Below, in pieces: positions 1-9,334 of a stretch of DNA of 64,000 nt (its first letter is position 1; each line of letters starts with the position of its first letter). A program made the translations under genes and the position numbers. A model generated the notes under the pieces. It saw only the letters and a program-made list of their open reading frames with translations, was not told the DNA's origin and searched no databases. The DNA is from XN24 sp035514535 (GTDB lineage: Bacteria; Pseudomonadota; Gammaproteobacteria; Steroidobacterales; XN24): NCBI GenBank assembly GCA_035514535.1, contig DATKAZ010000003.1, positions 109,928-173,927 of the forward strand, given 5' to 3'.

Positions 1-659
1 GCGCGCTGGTCGTCGTCGACAACACCTTTGCCAGTCCCTGGGGGCAGCGGCCGCTGGAGCTGGGCGCGGACATCGTGATGCACTCTGCGACCAAGTATCT
101 CAACGGCCATTCAGACGTCGTCGGCGGCGTGATCGCGGTGCAGGACGCGACGCTGGCCGAGCAACTGGCGTTCCTGCAGAACTCCATCGGGGCGGTCGCA
201 GGGCCGTTCGACAGCTTCCTCGCGCTACGCGGCGTCAAGACCCTCGCGCTGCGAATGGAACGGCATAACGCCAATGCGCTGGAGATCGCCCGCTGGCTGG
301 AGTCCAGGCGCGGTGTCGAGCGCGTCATCTACCCGTGGCTCGACTCGCACCCGCAACACGAACTCGCCCGCCGCCAGATGACCGGCGGCGGCGGGATCGT
401 CAGTTTCGTGATCGAGGGCGGCCTGGCCCGCGCCCGCAGCTTCCTGGAGCACTGCAGGCTGTTCGCCCTCGCGGAAAGCCTCGGCGGCGTCGAGAGCCTG
501 GTCAATCACCCGGCCATCATGACCCATGCCTCGGTGCCTGCGGAGACACGCGCACGACTGGGGATCACCGACGCCCTGATCCGCCTGTCCGTCGGCATCG
601 AGGAATGCGAAGACCTGATGGCCGATCTCGACCAGGCGTTCACGGCGACGGGTTGCTGA
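1..659 (+). CDS. Cystathionine gamma-synthase/lyase family PLP enzyme (C-terminal part)
   Basis: The gene is cut by the left edge; codons are read from base 3. About 218 residues remain, roughly the C-terminal half of a ~390-residue Cys/Met-metabolism PLP enzyme. The VVVDNTFASP stretch (the PLP-binding aspartate region) and SATKYLNGHSD, whose lysine forms the Schiff base, are both visible. The end has the family features ESLGGVESL, a short HPAIMTHAS segment and LIRLSVGIE. The family includes cystathionine gamma-synthase, gamma-lyase and O-succinylhomoserine sulfhydrylase, and the missing N-terminus prevents a choice. The convergent cysteine-synthase-like gene next door is consistent with Met/Cys interconversion. 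Family confidence is high, exact reaction is open. Confidence 0.9.
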   Translation, partial: ALVVVDNTFASPWGQRPLELGADIVMHSATKYLNGHSDVVGGVIAVQDATLAEQLAFLQNSIGAVAGPFDSFLALRGVKTLALRMERHNANALEIARWLESRRGVERVIYPWLDSHPQHELARRQMTGGGGIVSFVIEGGLARARSFLEHCRLFALAESLGGVESLVNHPAIMTHASVPAETRARLGITDALIRLSVGIEECEDLMADLDQAFTATGC

Positions 660-721
660 GCCCGACGCCGGAAGGCGAGCGCCTCCCGCCTGCCTGATGC
701 GGATGTGCAGTCGCGAGAGTT

Positions 722-1726
722 TCACCCGCGCAGGAACGGCGGCACCGGAAGCCCCTTGGATTCAAGAAACTCCGGGTTGAACAACCGCGCCCGGTAACGC
801 AGGCCGGAGTCGCACAGGATCGTGACGATGGTATGGCCGGGGCCGAGTTCGCGCGCCAGGCGAATCGCGCCTGCGACGTTCACGCCGCTCGAACCGCCCA
901 GCAGGAGGCCTTCTTCCTGCAGCAGGCGAAACACCAGCGGGATGGACTCCGAGTCGGGCAGCTGGTAAGCATGATCCACTACCGCCTCGGCCAGGTTCTT
1001 CGTGATCCTGCCATTGCCGATGCCCTCGGTGATCGAGCCGCCCTCGGCCTTCAGGTTGCCGTGGGCGTAGTGATTGAACAGGGCCGAGCCGGTCGGATCG
1101 GAGAGCGCGATGCGCACACGCTTGTCACGCGCCTTGAGCGCACGGCCGACGCCCGCGAGTGTCCCGCCGGTGCCGACGGCGCAGATGAAGCCGTCGATGC
1201 GCCCGCCCGTCTGCGCCCAGATCTCCGGACCCGTCGTGGTCAGGTGAAAGGCGTAGTTCGCCGTGTTGTCGAACTGGTTGGCCCAGATCGCGCCGGCGGG
1301 ATCGGCGGCCGCGATCTCCGCGGCGAGCCGTTGCGAGACGTGCACGTAATTGTCGGGATTCTTGTAGGGTACCGCCGGCACGAGGCGTACATCGGCACCA
1401 TAGGCCTTCAGCGTATCGATTTTTTCCCGGCTCTGGGTATCCGGCATGACGATGACCGTGCGATAGCCGAGCGCGTTGCCGACCATCGCGAGGCCGATGC
1501 CGGTATTGCCCGCCGTGCCTTCAACGATCACGCCGCCCCGCTGCAGCAGTCCGCGTGCCTCGGCGTCGCGCACGATTCCCAGCGCGGCGCGATCCTTCAC
1601 TGACCCGCCCGGGTTCATGAACTCGGCCTTGCCGAGGATCTCGCAGCCGGTCTCCTCCGATGCGCCGCGGAGCCGGATCAGCGGCGTATTGCCGATGGCC
1701 TCGAGTACGTTTGCCAGGACTCCCAT
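722..1726 (-). CDS. Cysteine synthase-like PLP enzyme (CysK/CBS fold-type II)
   Basis: 334 residues. The N-terminus IGNTPLIRL is the family signature, NPGGSVKDRAAL carries the PLP lysine, and EGTAGNTGIGLA is the substrate/phosphate loop; GTGGTLAGVG is the glycine-rich PLP phosphate-binding loop. These belong to O-acetylserine sulfhydrylases and cystathionine beta-synthases, which make cysteine or cystathionine from an activated serine. There is no C-terminal CBS pair, so a plain OASS or a short cystathionine synthase is likely. It converges on the transsulfuration gene to the left with a 62-bp gap, and its start lies 19 bp from the end of prfA. Reaction specificity cannot be read from sequence alone. 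Confidence 0.9.
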   Translation of the reverse strand: MGVLANVLEAIGNTPLIRLRGASEETGCEILGKAEFMNPGGSVKDRAALGIVRDAEARGLLQRGGVIVEGTAGNTGIGLAMVGNALGYRTVIVMPDTQSREKIDTLKAYGADVRLVPAVPYKNPDNYVHVSQRLAAEIAAADPAGAIWANQFDNTANYAFHLTTTGPEIWAQTGGRIDGFICAVGTGGTLAGVGRALKARDKRVRIALSDPTGSALFNHYAHGNLKAEGGSITEGIGNGRITKNLAEAVVDHAYQLPDSESIPLVFRLLQEEGLLLGGSSGVNVAGAIRLARELGPGHTIVTILCDSGLRYRARLFNPEFLESKGLPVPPFLRG

Positions 1727-1745
1727 GCCGATTCCTCCCCGGTGC

Positions 1746-2828
1746 TCAATCGGACAGCGCGGCGAGCTGGTCCGCCTGGTATTCGCTCGCCAGCGGCTCG
1801 ATCACCTGGTCAAGGTTGCCGGCGAGGATCTCCTCGAGCCGATAGAGCGTCAGATTGATGCGGTGATCCGTCAGCCGGCCCTGCGGAAAATTGTAGGTAC
1901 GAATCCGCTCGGAACGATCACCCGAGCCGACCTGCAGTCGGCGACTCTGCGCCTGGGCGGCCTCGCGCCGGCCACGCTCTGCGTCCACCAGGCGGGCCTT
2001 CAGCAGCGCCATGGCGCGCGCGCGGTTCTTGTGCTGCGAGCGCTCGTCCTGGCACTCGACAACGATTCCGGTGGGCAGGTGTGTCAGGCGCACGGCCGAG
2101 TCCGTCTTGTTGACATGTTGGCCGCCGGCACCGGAGGCGCGATAGGTGTCGACGCGCAATTCGCCCGGACTGACCTCGATTTCTTCCATCTCCCCCGGCT
2201 CGGGGAGTACCGCGACGGTGCAGGCGGACGTGTGGATCCGGCCTTGGGATTCGGTCTCCGGGACGCGCTGCACGCGGTGCGTGCCGGATTCGAACTTGAG
2301 CTTCGAGTAGACGCCGTGCCCTGCGACGCGCGAGATTACTTCCCGGTAGCCGCCATGCTCGCCCTCGCTGGCCGACAGTACCTCGATCCCCCAGTCCATC
2401 TGCTCCGCGTAGCGGCAGTACATGCGGAACAGGTCGCCGGCGAAGATCGCGGCCTCGTCGCCGCCGGTCCCGGCGCGGATTTCGAGGAAGGTATTCGCCT
2501 CGTCGAGCGGATCGCGCGGCACGAGGTGCTTCTTCAGCGTCACCTCGAGCGACTCCAGGCGCGCCGCCGTGCTCGCCAGCTCCTCTGCGGCCAAGGTGCG
2601 CAACTCGGGGTCCGTGTCGCCTGCCATTTCGCGCGCGGCCGCGAGATCGGTTCGCGCGTTGCGCCAGGCCCGGTAGTCGCGCACCACCGGTTCGAGCCGC
2701 GCGTACTCGCGGGACAGCTCACGGAATTTTGCCTGGTCGCCGATGATGCCGGGATCCGAGAGGAGGGCGGAAACTTCCTCGTGGCGCTCCACGAGGCTCG
2801 CCAACTTGGTGATGATCGAGTCTTTCAC
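1746..2828 (-). CDS. prfA: Peptide chain release factor 1
   Basis: 360 residues, the normal RF1 length. The GGQ motif (residues 235-237), which triggers peptidyl-tRNA hydrolysis in the ribosomal PTC, is present. At residues 190-192 the codon-recognition tripeptide reads PET, matching the PxT form of RF1 (PAT in E. coli) and not the SPF form of RF2, so UAA/UAG recognition is expected. The start is GTG, immediately after the TGA of hemA on the minus strand with no gap, which implies translational coupling. hemA-prfA is a conserved pair in gammaproteobacteria; prmC, often third, is absent here. Confidence 0.98.
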   Translation of the reverse strand: MKDSIITKLASLVERHEEVSALLSDPGIIGDQAKFRELSREYARLEPVVRDYRAWRNARTDLAAAREMAGDTDPELRTLAAEELASTAARLESLEVTLKKHLVPRDPLDEANTFLEIRAGTGGDEAAIFAGDLFRMYCRYAEQMDWGIEVLSASEGEHGGYREVISRVAGHGVYSKLKFESGTHRVQRVPETESQGRIHTSACTVAVLPEPGEMEEIEVSPGELRVDTYRASGAGGQHVNKTDSAVRLTHLPTGIVVECQDERSQHKNRARAMALLKARLVDAERGRREAAQAQSRRLQVGSGDRSERIRTYNFPQGRLTDHRINLTLYRLEEILAGNLDQVIEPLASEYQADQLAALSD

Positions 2829-4085
2829 TCAATCCTCGGCTTCGAGGCCGAACAACTTGCGTGCCGCGGTGAGCAGTTCCTGATCGCCCGCCTCGCCGGC
2901 CCGGCGCAGGCTGATGCTGGGCAAGTGCATGAGCTTGTTGGTCAGGGTCCGCGAGAGAAATTCCATCACTTCCTCCGGCGAGCGTCCCGACTCCAGCATG
3001 CGCTGCGCCTGCTCATTGACCGCGTTGCGGATTTCCTCGGCCCGGTTGCGCACCGAGCGAATCGTCGGCGCGGCGTCGCGAGTCTTCAGTGTCTGCGCGA
3101 ACCGGATGACTTCGACATCGATGATCCGTCGCGCATGTGCGGCAGCTTCCTCACGTGCCTTGACGTTATCGTCGACGACGCCCTGGAGGTCGTCCACCGT
3201 GTACAGGTAGATATCCTCGAGCTCGCCGACTGCCGCTTCGACGTCCCGTGGCACCGCAAGATCCACGATGAAGATCGGCTTGCGCCGCCGGGCCTTCAGC
3301 GCCGCCTGGACCATCGCCCTCGATATCAGTGGCTCCGGGCTCGCCGTGGAGCAGATCAGGATATCCGCCGCGGCGAGGTGGTCCGGGATCTCGCCGAGCT
3401 CGATGGCAAAGCCCTTGTGTTCCTGCGCCAGGTTGCGTGCCCGCTCGATATCGCGATTGGCGATCACGATATTGCCGATGCCGCGGCCCGCCAGGTGTTG
3501 CGCAACGAGCTCGATGGTCTCGCCGGCTCCGACGAGCAGCGCGCTATGCTGGTCGAAACTCGCGAATATCTGCCGCGCGAGGTTGACGGCCGCGTAGGCG
3601 ACCGAGACTGCACTGGAACCTATTTCCGTATCGGTGCGCACGATCTTGGCCACCGAGAAAGCTTGCTGGAAAAGGGAGTGCAGCACCGGACCCGTGCTGC
3701 CCGCCTCGATGGCGATGCGGTATGCCTCCTTCATCTGGCCGAGGATCTGGGGCTCGCCGAGCACTGCCGAGTCGAGGCCGCAGGCGACGGTGAAAGTGTG
3801 GCTGACGGCCAGCTGGTTATCGAGCTGGTAAAGGCAGCCGTTGGCGCGTTCGCCGAGGTGATGGTGGTCGTTGAGCCAGTCGCGGACGTGGCCCAGGCCC
3901 TTGTCCTCACACCGGCTGTAGAACTCCGTCCGGTTGCAGGTGGAGACGATCAGCATCTCCTCCACTTGCGGGAGCCGCACCAGTTCCTGCAGTGCAAGCG
4001 GCAGTCGTTCCGGGTTGAAGGCAAGCTTCTCCCGAATCTCGACCGGAGCCGAGCGGTGGTTGACGCCGAGAACTTTGAGGGACAT
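2829..4085 (-). CDS. hemA: Glutamyl-tRNA reductase
   Basis: 418 residues. It reduces Glu-tRNA(Glu) to glutamate-1-semialdehyde with NADPH, the first committed step of C5 tetrapyrrole synthesis. The N-terminus MSLKVLGVNHRSAPVEIRE is canonical, and the catalytic cysteine lies at residue 50 in STCNRTE, the same number as in E. coli. GAGETIELVAQHL marks the NADPH-binding domain and a helical dimerisation domain follows. A longer frame extends upstream to 4169, but the ATG at 4085 gives the family-standard start. The gene runs directly into prfA. Confidence 0.97.
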   Translation of the reverse strand: MSLKVLGVNHRSAPVEIREKLAFNPERLPLALQELVRLPQVEEMLIVSTCNRTEFYSRCEDKGLGHVRDWLNDHHHLGERANGCLYQLDNQLAVSHTFTVACGLDSAVLGEPQILGQMKEAYRIAIEAGSTGPVLHSLFQQAFSVAKIVRTDTEIGSSAVSVAYAAVNLARQIFASFDQHSALLVGAGETIELVAQHLAGRGIGNIVIANRDIERARNLAQEHKGFAIELGEIPDHLAAADILICSTASPEPLISRAMVQAALKARRRKPIFIVDLAVPRDVEAAVGELEDIYLYTVDDLQGVVDDNVKAREEAAAHARRIIDVEVIRFAQTLKTRDAAPTIRSVRNRAEEIRNAVNEQAQRMLESGRSPEEVMEFLSRTLTNKLMHLPSISLRRAGEAGDQELLTAARKLFGLEAED

Positions 4086-4189
4086 CAGGGTAGTGGCGCA
4101 GTCGCCCGGTAGGACAGTCTGCCAATTGTCGGGTAACCGGCCCCGCGGTGACAAGCAGCGAGCCCTCACGGAGCCTTGTTTTCATGGGG

Positions 4190-4195
4190 TATAGT
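4190..4195 (+). promoter_or_regulatory. Candidate -10 element for the TPR-lolB-ispE operon
   Basis: TATAGT lies 27 bp before the ATG of the TPR lipoprotein, in the gap between divergent hemA and this gene. The -35 region 16-18 bp upstream is poor, and no strong Shine-Dalgarno precedes the ATG. Only the -10 match supports this. Confidence 0.35.
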
Positions 4196-4222
4196 GGCTT
4201 TCCGAAAGTTGATGCATAAAAC

Positions 4223-5893
4223 ATGAAACCCCTGATTTCGCTTGTCTTGTTGCTGCTTGCCGCCTGCACGGCGCCCGGCCAGAGGGCCCCCGACCCCGAG
4301 CAGCAGGCACCCGACTTCGGCAAGCCCGGGGAGAGCGGCTACCACCTCCTGATGGCGGAGATCGCCCTGCAGCGCGATCTGCCTGCCCTGGCTGCGACGG
4401 AATACCTGCGCGCGGCGCGCATCAGTGAAGACCCGGACGTCGCCCGCCGCGCCACGCGAATCGCCTCCGCCTACGGTACGCCGGAGGAAGCGCTGGAGGC
4501 CGCCCGGCGCTGGGCAGCGCTTGCTCCCGACGAAACGGGCCCGCGACGTTTCCTGGTGCGTTCTTACCTGGCGGCCGGCGACCTGGAGCGCGCCGTGGCC
4601 GAACTCGCGTTCCTGCGCGCAGCCGCCGCCGACGCCGAGCGTCCCTTCCTGCCGTTGCTGCCGCTGGCGAGTGAGGCGCAGGACCGCGCCGCCGCCCTGG
4701 CGGCGATGGCGGCGGTCGTCGCCGAGTACCCGCAAGACCCGAGCGGGGCCTACGTGCATGCTTTCCTGGCGCTGCGAGCCGGCGAGGTGGCCCTGGCACA
4801 GGCCGAGGCGGAACGCGCGCTTGCCCTCGATCCGCGCTGGAGCGATGCCGCAGTGCTGTATGCGCGGGCCGTCGCGGCCGAGGGACGTGTCGATGATGCC
4901 CTCGACTGGCTGGCCGAGCGCCCCGACGCCGACGAGCGCGAATTGCAGCTCGAGCGCGCGGTGATGTTGATGGCGGCGGGGCGAGGTGCCGAGGCAAGGG
5001 CATTGCTCGAGGAAGTCATCGTCGACCATCCCGCAGATGCCGATGCCCTGCGGGCGCTCGGCTACCTCGAGTATTACGAAGGCGAGGCGGAGGCGTCCCG
5101 GCGGGCGTTTACGGCGCTGCTGGCCACCGGCAAGTATACGGATGACGCCCTGTTCTACCTTGGCGGCATCGCCGAGCAGGAAGGAGAAGTCGAGGAAGCC
5201 GCGCGCCTGTATTCGCGCATCAGCGGCGGCGAACACCTGGTCACCGCCCAGGTTCGCCTGGCACTGGCGATGTTTCGCATGGGACGACCGGAACTTGCGG
5301 TGAACCATCTCGCGCTGTTCGCGCAGCGCAACCCGGATGCGGCGGTGGAACTTGGCGCCGCGCGCGCGGAATTATTGCTGCGCCTCGAGCTCGCGGACGA
5401 CGCTCTCGCGGTCTACGACGAGATTCTCGCGCGACACCCCGACGAGACCGTGATCCGCTATGCGCGCGGGTTGCTGCATGCGCGGCTGGCGCATGTCGAG
5501 GAGGCGATTGCCGATTTCGAGCACATCGTCGCCCGGCACCCGGACGACCCGAGTGCGCTGAATGCGCTGGGATTCACGCTCACGGACATGACAGACCGGC
5601 ACGAGGAGGCCTATCCTCTCATTCGACGCGCGCTCGAGCTCGAGCCGGATGATCCGGCAATCCTCGACAGCATGGGTTGGGTGCTGTTCAAGCTCGGCCG
5701 TGCCGAAGAAGCGCTCCCGTACGTCGAGCGCTCTTGGGAGCTGCAGCGTGACCCCGAGATCGCGGCGCATCTCGGCGAGATCCTGTGGAGCCTCGGGCGT
5801 ACCGAAGCGGCACGCGATGTCTGGCTGGACGCCATCGTGGAGTTTCCCGGCAGCGAGGTGTTGCTGGATACCATGGGCCGGCTGGATCCCTGA
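4223..5893 (+). CDS. TPR-repeat lipoprotein of the lolB-ispE operon
   Basis: 556 residues. A short signal peptide ends in LLAAC, a lipobox, so the mature protein is probably a lipoprotein starting at Cys15. The rest is built of helical tetratricopeptide repeats, best seen near the C-terminus where units of about 34 residues recur (ALNALGFTLTD, AILDSMGWVLFKLGRAEEAL). TPR proteins at this exact place upstream of lolB occur widely in gammaproteobacteria; their function is not well defined, but a role in outer-membrane biogenesis is often proposed. The gene is separated from lolB by only three bases. Confidence 0.88.
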   Translation: MKPLISLVLLLLAACTAPGQRAPDPEQQAPDFGKPGESGYHLLMAEIALQRDLPALAATEYLRAARISEDPDVARRATRIASAYGTPEEALEAARRWAALAPDETGPRRFLVRSYLAAGDLERAVAELAFLRAAAADAERPFLPLLPLASEAQDRAAALAAMAAVVAEYPQDPSGAYVHAFLALRAGEVALAQAEAERALALDPRWSDAAVLYARAVAAEGRVDDALDWLAERPDADERELQLERAVMLMAAGRGAEARALLEEVIVDHPADADALRALGYLEYYEGEAEASRRAFTALLATGKYTDDALFYLGGIAEQEGEVEEAARLYSRISGGEHLVTAQVRLALAMFRMGRPELAVNHLALFAQRNPDAAVELGAARAELLLRLELADDALAVYDEILARHPDETVIRYARGLLHARLAHVEEAIADFEHIVARHPDDPSALNALGFTLTDMTDRHEEAYPLIRRALELEPDDPAILDSMGWVLFKLGRAEEALPYVERSWELQRDPEIAAHLGEILWSLGRTEAARDVWLDAIVEFPGSEVLLDTMGRLDP

Positions 5894-5896
5894 CAA

Positions 5897-6550
5897 ATGC
5901 TGCGGCGTGCGATGAGGACGGGCGCCGTGGCCGGAAAGGACGCCGGGTTCCTTATAATCCTTCTGCTCACCGTTCTCGCGTCCGGCTGCGCCGGGCCGCC
6001 TGAACGTCCGGTGCCACCGAGGGTCGACTGGTTGGAAAGGCGGGACATGCTGCGCGACATCGAAGAATTCCGCATGGAGGGCCGGCTTGCGTTGAACACC
6101 GGGCGACGCGGATACAGCGGCACCGTGTCCTGGGAGCAGAACGACGATATCCTCGATTTTCGTTTCCGCGGGCCGTTCGGTTTCGGCGGATTCCGCATTC
6201 ACGGCGACCTCGAGCAGTTGCGCGTCAAGACGACCGCGGGCGACGAGTTCCTGCTGCGTGATCCGGAACAGGAAATGACCGAGCGCTTCGGCTGGAGCCT
6301 GCCGGTGCACAGCATGCGCTACTGGATACTCGGGGTTTCCGATCCGGGCCTGCCCGCGACCGAGGTGCCGGACGACCAGGGCTTGCTGGACAGCATGGAG
6401 CAGGCCGGCTGGCTGGTGAATTACGATTCCTACGGCGAGATCGACGGCCTGCTGCTCCCCCGGCGCCTGGACATGGAACGCGGCGAGGTGCGCATCCGGG
6501 TGATGAGCGACCGCTGGGAGATTCCGGGCGCGCGGGCGCTCGCGCGCTGA
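5897..6550 (+). CDS. lolB: Outer-membrane lipoprotein receptor LolB
   Basis: 217 residues. LolB accepts lipoproteins from periplasmic LolA and inserts them into the outer membrane; it is itself a lipoprotein. A hydrophobic leader ends in LASGC, the lipobox. The mature part has the LolB pattern: FRMEGRLALNTGRRGYSG, then FRFRGPFGFGGFRI and a late WxLGV-like segment (YWILGV). An internal ATG at 5912 is an alternative start giving a more usual leader. It ends in TGATG with ispE. Position between a TPR lipoprotein and ispE matches the usual order. Confidence 0.93.
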   Translation: MLRRAMRTGAVAGKDAGFLIILLLTVLASGCAGPPERPVPPRVDWLERRDMLRDIEEFRMEGRLALNTGRRGYSGTVSWEQNDDILDFRFRGPFGFGGFRIHGDLEQLRVKTTAGDEFLLRDPEQEMTERFGWSLPVHSMRYWILGVSDPGLPATEVPDDQGLLDSMEQAGWLVNYDSYGEIDGLLLPRRLDMERGEVRIRVMSDRWEIPGARALAR

Positions 6551-7431
6551 TGAGCCAGGCCTGGCCGGCGCCTGCCAAGCTGAACCTGTTCCTGCACGTC
6601 ACCGGCAGGCGACCGGATGGCTACCATTCCCTGCAGACCGTCTTCCAGCTGCTCGACTACTGCGACGAGTTGACTATCGAGCCGACAGCCGACGGCGCGA
6701 TTCACCGCCCAGAGGGTGCCGCGGGCGTCGCCACCCGGGACGATCTGGTCGTGCGCGCCGCGCGCCTCCTGCAGGCGGAATCGGGCTGCAGGCGCGGGGC
6801 CGAGATTCACGTCCACAAGCGCATCCCGCTCGGTGGGGGGCTCGGGGGCGGCAGCTCGGATGCCGCGACCGTGTTGCTTGCCCTCAACCGGATGTGGCGG
6901 CTGCACTGGCCGGCGGACCGCCTCGCGGCGCTCGGCCTGCGGCTCGGTGCCGACGTGCCGGTATTCGTGCACGGCCATTCCGCCTGGGGCGAAGGCGTAG
7001 GGGGACAGCTTACGCCGGTCGAGTTGCCGGCGGCCTGGTACCTGGTGGTCTGTCCCGACTGCGCGGTCTCCACGGCCGAGATCTTCGCGGCCCCCGAATT
7101 GACACGAGATAGCCCGGAAACGACAATTAGCGGCTTTCTTTCGGCCGGGGGGCGCAATGACTGCGAGCCTGTCGTCCGGCGGCGATACCCGGCCGTCGGC
7201 GCGGCGCTCGACTGGGTCACGGCACGCGCCAGTGGCGGCCGGGCAAGGCTGACCGGGACCGGCAGTTGCGTGTTCGCGGCGTTCGGCTCGGACGCGGAAG
7301 CACGGGCGGCGCTTGAGGGCCTGCCGCACCGCTGGACAGGGTTCGTGGCGCGCGGCCTCGCCGAGAGTCCGGTGTTGACGCGGGTACGGGCGGAGCCCGG
7401 GTCGAATGCGGTGCCGCCTGGTGAAGTTTGA
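6550..7431 (+). CDS. ispE: 4-diphosphocytidyl-2-C-methyl-D-erythritol kinase
   Basis: 293 residues. A GHMP kinase that phosphorylates the 2-hydroxyl of CDP-methylerythritol in the MEP isoprenoid pathway. The opening PAPAKLNLFLHV carries the substrate lysine, and PLGGGLGGGSSDAAT is the ATP-binding glycine loop. LTGTGSCVFAAF near the C-terminus is GHMP motif 3. The start overlaps the lolB stop by one base, so translation is probably coupled. It sits directly upstream of tRNA-Gln and prs as in many gammaproteobacteria. Confidence 0.97.
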   Translation: MSQAWPAPAKLNLFLHVTGRRPDGYHSLQTVFQLLDYCDELTIEPTADGAIHRPEGAAGVATRDDLVVRAARLLQAESGCRRGAEIHVHKRIPLGGGLGGGSSDAATVLLALNRMWRLHWPADRLAALGLRLGADVPVFVHGHSAWGEGVGGQLTPVELPAAWYLVVCPDCAVSTAEIFAAPELTRDSPETTISGFLSAGGRNDCEPVVRRRYPAVGAALDWVTARASGGRARLTGTGSCVFAAFGSDAEARAALEGLPHRWTGFVARGLAESPVLTRVRAEPGSNAVPPGEV

Positions 7432-7435
7432 CCGC

Positions 7436-7510
7436 TGGGGTGTAGCCAAGTGGTAAGGCAGCGGGTTTTGATCCCGCCATGCGGAGGTTCGAATCCTCCC
7501 ACCCCAGCCA
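7436..7510 (+). tRNA. tRNA-Gln (anticodon UUG)
   Basis: A 75-nt cloverleaf including encoded CCA. Acceptor arms TGGGGTG and CACCCCA pair, the anticodon stem GCGGG/CCCGC encloses a loop TTTTGAT with anticodon TTG at 7468-7470, and the T arm is GGAGG-TTCGAAT-CCTCC. Discriminator base is G. It closely resembles E. coli glnU/W-type tRNA and lies in the conserved ispE-prs gap. Confidence 0.98.
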
Positions 7511-7592
7511 TAACCGGGGAGATCGGGGTGGCGTCGGATCGGCAGGGGACCGCGGGTCCCGGGGAGCGAGCGTGATTCAGGAAGTAGGACAT

Positions 7593-8531
7593 ATGGCGGT
7601 GTTCTCGGGCAGCGCCAACCGGGAGCTGGCCGAGAGCATCGCGCGGCACCTGGGCTTTCCGCTGGGCAAGCTGCAGACCGGGCGGTTCAGTGACGGCGAG
7701 GTGTTTGCCGAGGTGCTCGAGAACGTGCGCGGCCGTGACGTCTTCATCGTCCAGTCGACGTGCCCGCCCGTCAATGACAACCTGCTCGAGCTGCTCATCA
7801 TGGTGGACGCCCTGCGGCGCGCGTCGGCGGCCCGCATCACCGCGGTGATCCCGTATTTCGGCTATGCGCGCCAGGATCGCAGGCCGCGCGCCCAGCGCGT
7901 GGCGATCTCGGCCAAGCTGGTGGCCAACATGGTGACGCACGCAGGCGTGGACCGCGTGTTGACGGTGGACCTGCATGCGGACCAGATCCAGGGCTTTTTC
8001 GATATCCCGGTAGACAACGTCTACGCGTCCCCGGTGCTGTTGCACGACGCCTGGAAGCAGCGCTACCAGAACATGATCGTCGTGTCGCCCGATGTCGGCG
8101 GCGTCGTGCGTGCCCGTGCCCTCGCGAAGCGGCTCGACGATGCGGACCTGGCGATCATCGACAAGCGCCGGCCGCGTGCCAACGAGGCCCAGGTGATGCA
8201 CATCATCGGCGACGTCCGCGGCAAGACCTGCCTGCTCGTCGACGACATGATCGATACCGCCGGCACCATGTGCCAGGGCGTAGCGGCCCTGAAGAAACAG
8301 GGCGCCGAGAAGGTCTACGCCTATATCACCCACCCGGTCCTGTCGGGGCCGGCAGTGCAGAGAATCAATGATTCGCAGCTCGACGAACTGGTGGTGACGG
8401 ACACCGTCCCGTTGTCCGAGGCTGCACGCGCCAGCACCAGGATCCGCCAGCTCAGCGTGGCGGAATTGCTGGCCGAAACCATGCGTCGAATCAGCGACGA
8501 AGAATCCGTCAGCTCGCTGTACGTGGACTGA
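7593..8531 (+). CDS. prs: Ribose-phosphate pyrophosphokinase (PRPP synthetase)
   Basis: 312 residues from the ATG at 7593, close to the 315 of E. coli Prs. It transfers pyrophosphate from ATP to ribose-5-phosphate, making PRPP for nucleotides, His, Trp and NAD. Signatures: GRFSDGE, the flexible-loop YARQDR, DLHADQIQGFF (the PRPP synthetase signature) and LLVDDMIDTAGTM, the PRPP-binding loop. An in-frame GTG at 7572 would add seven residues, and a longer frame even begins inside the tRNA, but neither fits the family N-terminus, which begins just before the conserved SGSANREL stretch. Confidence 0.97.
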   Translation: MAVFSGSANRELAESIARHLGFPLGKLQTGRFSDGEVFAEVLENVRGRDVFIVQSTCPPVNDNLLELLIMVDALRRASAARITAVIPYFGYARQDRRPRAQRVAISAKLVANMVTHAGVDRVLTVDLHADQIQGFFDIPVDNVYASPVLLHDAWKQRYQNMIVVSPDVGGVVRARALAKRLDDADLAIIDKRRPRANEAQVMHIIGDVRGKTCLLVDDMIDTAGTMCQGVAALKKQGAEKVYAYITHPVLSGPAVQRINDSQLDELVVTDTVPLSEAARASTRIRQLSVAELLAETMRRISDEESVSSLYVD

Positions 8532-8637
8532 GCCGGCAGGAAAGCGGTGACCCCGGCGGCGGGGCACCGGGTCGGCACGAGCGCAAGCCTGGTCGCGGGC
8601 CCGCCGTGCCGGAATATCACATCAACGGAGATTCCCG

Positions 8638-9315
8638 ATGAGCCAGAAGTTCGAGCTATTTGCCGAGAACCGGCCTGACCAGGGCAAGGGTGCGAGCCGC
8701 CGCCTGCGTCAGACCGGCAAGGTGCCCGCCATACTTTACGGCGGACACCGCGATCCGCGCACCATTGCGCTGGATCACAACGCGCTGTTGCACAACCTCG
8801 AGAATGACGCGTTCTTCTCGAGCATCCTCACGCTGACGGTGGGGGACAAGTCGCAACCCTGCATCCTGAAGGACGTGCAGCGGCACGCCTATCGCAACCT
8901 CGTGATGCACGTCGACCTGCAGCGGATCGTCGAGGACGAGGAAATCCGCGTCACGGTGCCGTTCCACTTCCTTGGCGAGGCTGCTGCGCCGGGCGTGAAG
9001 GACGGCGGCGTCGTGTCGCGCGTGATGAACGAGCTGGAAGTCAGCTGCCTGCCGAAGGATTTGCCCGAGTACATCGACGTCGACATTTCGGCGCTGGAGC
9101 TGGAAGGAATCCTGCCCCTTTCCGAGGTCGCCCTGCCGGCGGGCGTAGAGATTTTCGGCGGCGAGGACATGCTGGAGCAGCCCGTGGTGATCATTCATCG
9201 CCCGCGTCGCGAGGAAGAAGAAGAGGTCGAGGGCGAGGGCGAGGGCGAAGACGAGGCCGGGGCGGTGGAGACGCTCGGCGAGGAAAGCGCCGAAACCGAC
9301 GCGGAAGAGGACTGA
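8638..9315 (+). CDS. rplY: 50S ribosomal protein L25 / Ctc family, long form
   Basis: 225 residues. The N-terminal ~95 residues are the L25 5S-rRNA-binding domain (GKGASRRLRQTGKVPAILYG), followed by the beta-rich TL5/Ctc domain (LPEYIDVDISALELEGIL). This two-domain form is longer than the 94-residue E. coli L25 and is common outside enterics. The last ~35 residues are very acidic, mostly Glu with Gly and Asp, which is typical of Ctc tails. It lies between prs and pth. A good Shine-Dalgarno (GGAG) precedes the ATG. Confidence 0.96.
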   Translation: MSQKFELFAENRPDQGKGASRRLRQTGKVPAILYGGHRDPRTIALDHNALLHNLENDAFFSSILTLTVGDKSQPCILKDVQRHAYRNLVMHVDLQRIVEDEEIRVTVPFHFLGEAAAPGVKDGGVVSRVMNELEVSCLPKDLPEYIDVDISALELEGILPLSEVALPAGVEIFGGEDMLEQPVVIIHRPRREEEEEVEGEGEGEDEAGAVETLGEESAETDAEED

Positions 9316-9334
9316 GGCGGGATTTCGGCCGCGA

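Noticed and set aside
1476..4112. 878-codon plus-strand open frame antisense to prfA and hemA
   Set aside because: It is the shadow of two well-conserved genes on the other strand and has no family signature; long antisense frames are expected at this G+C.
7479..7592. N-terminal extension of prs beginning inside tRNA-Gln
   Set aside because: The extension covers the tRNA and lacks similarity; ATG 7593 gives the standard length.
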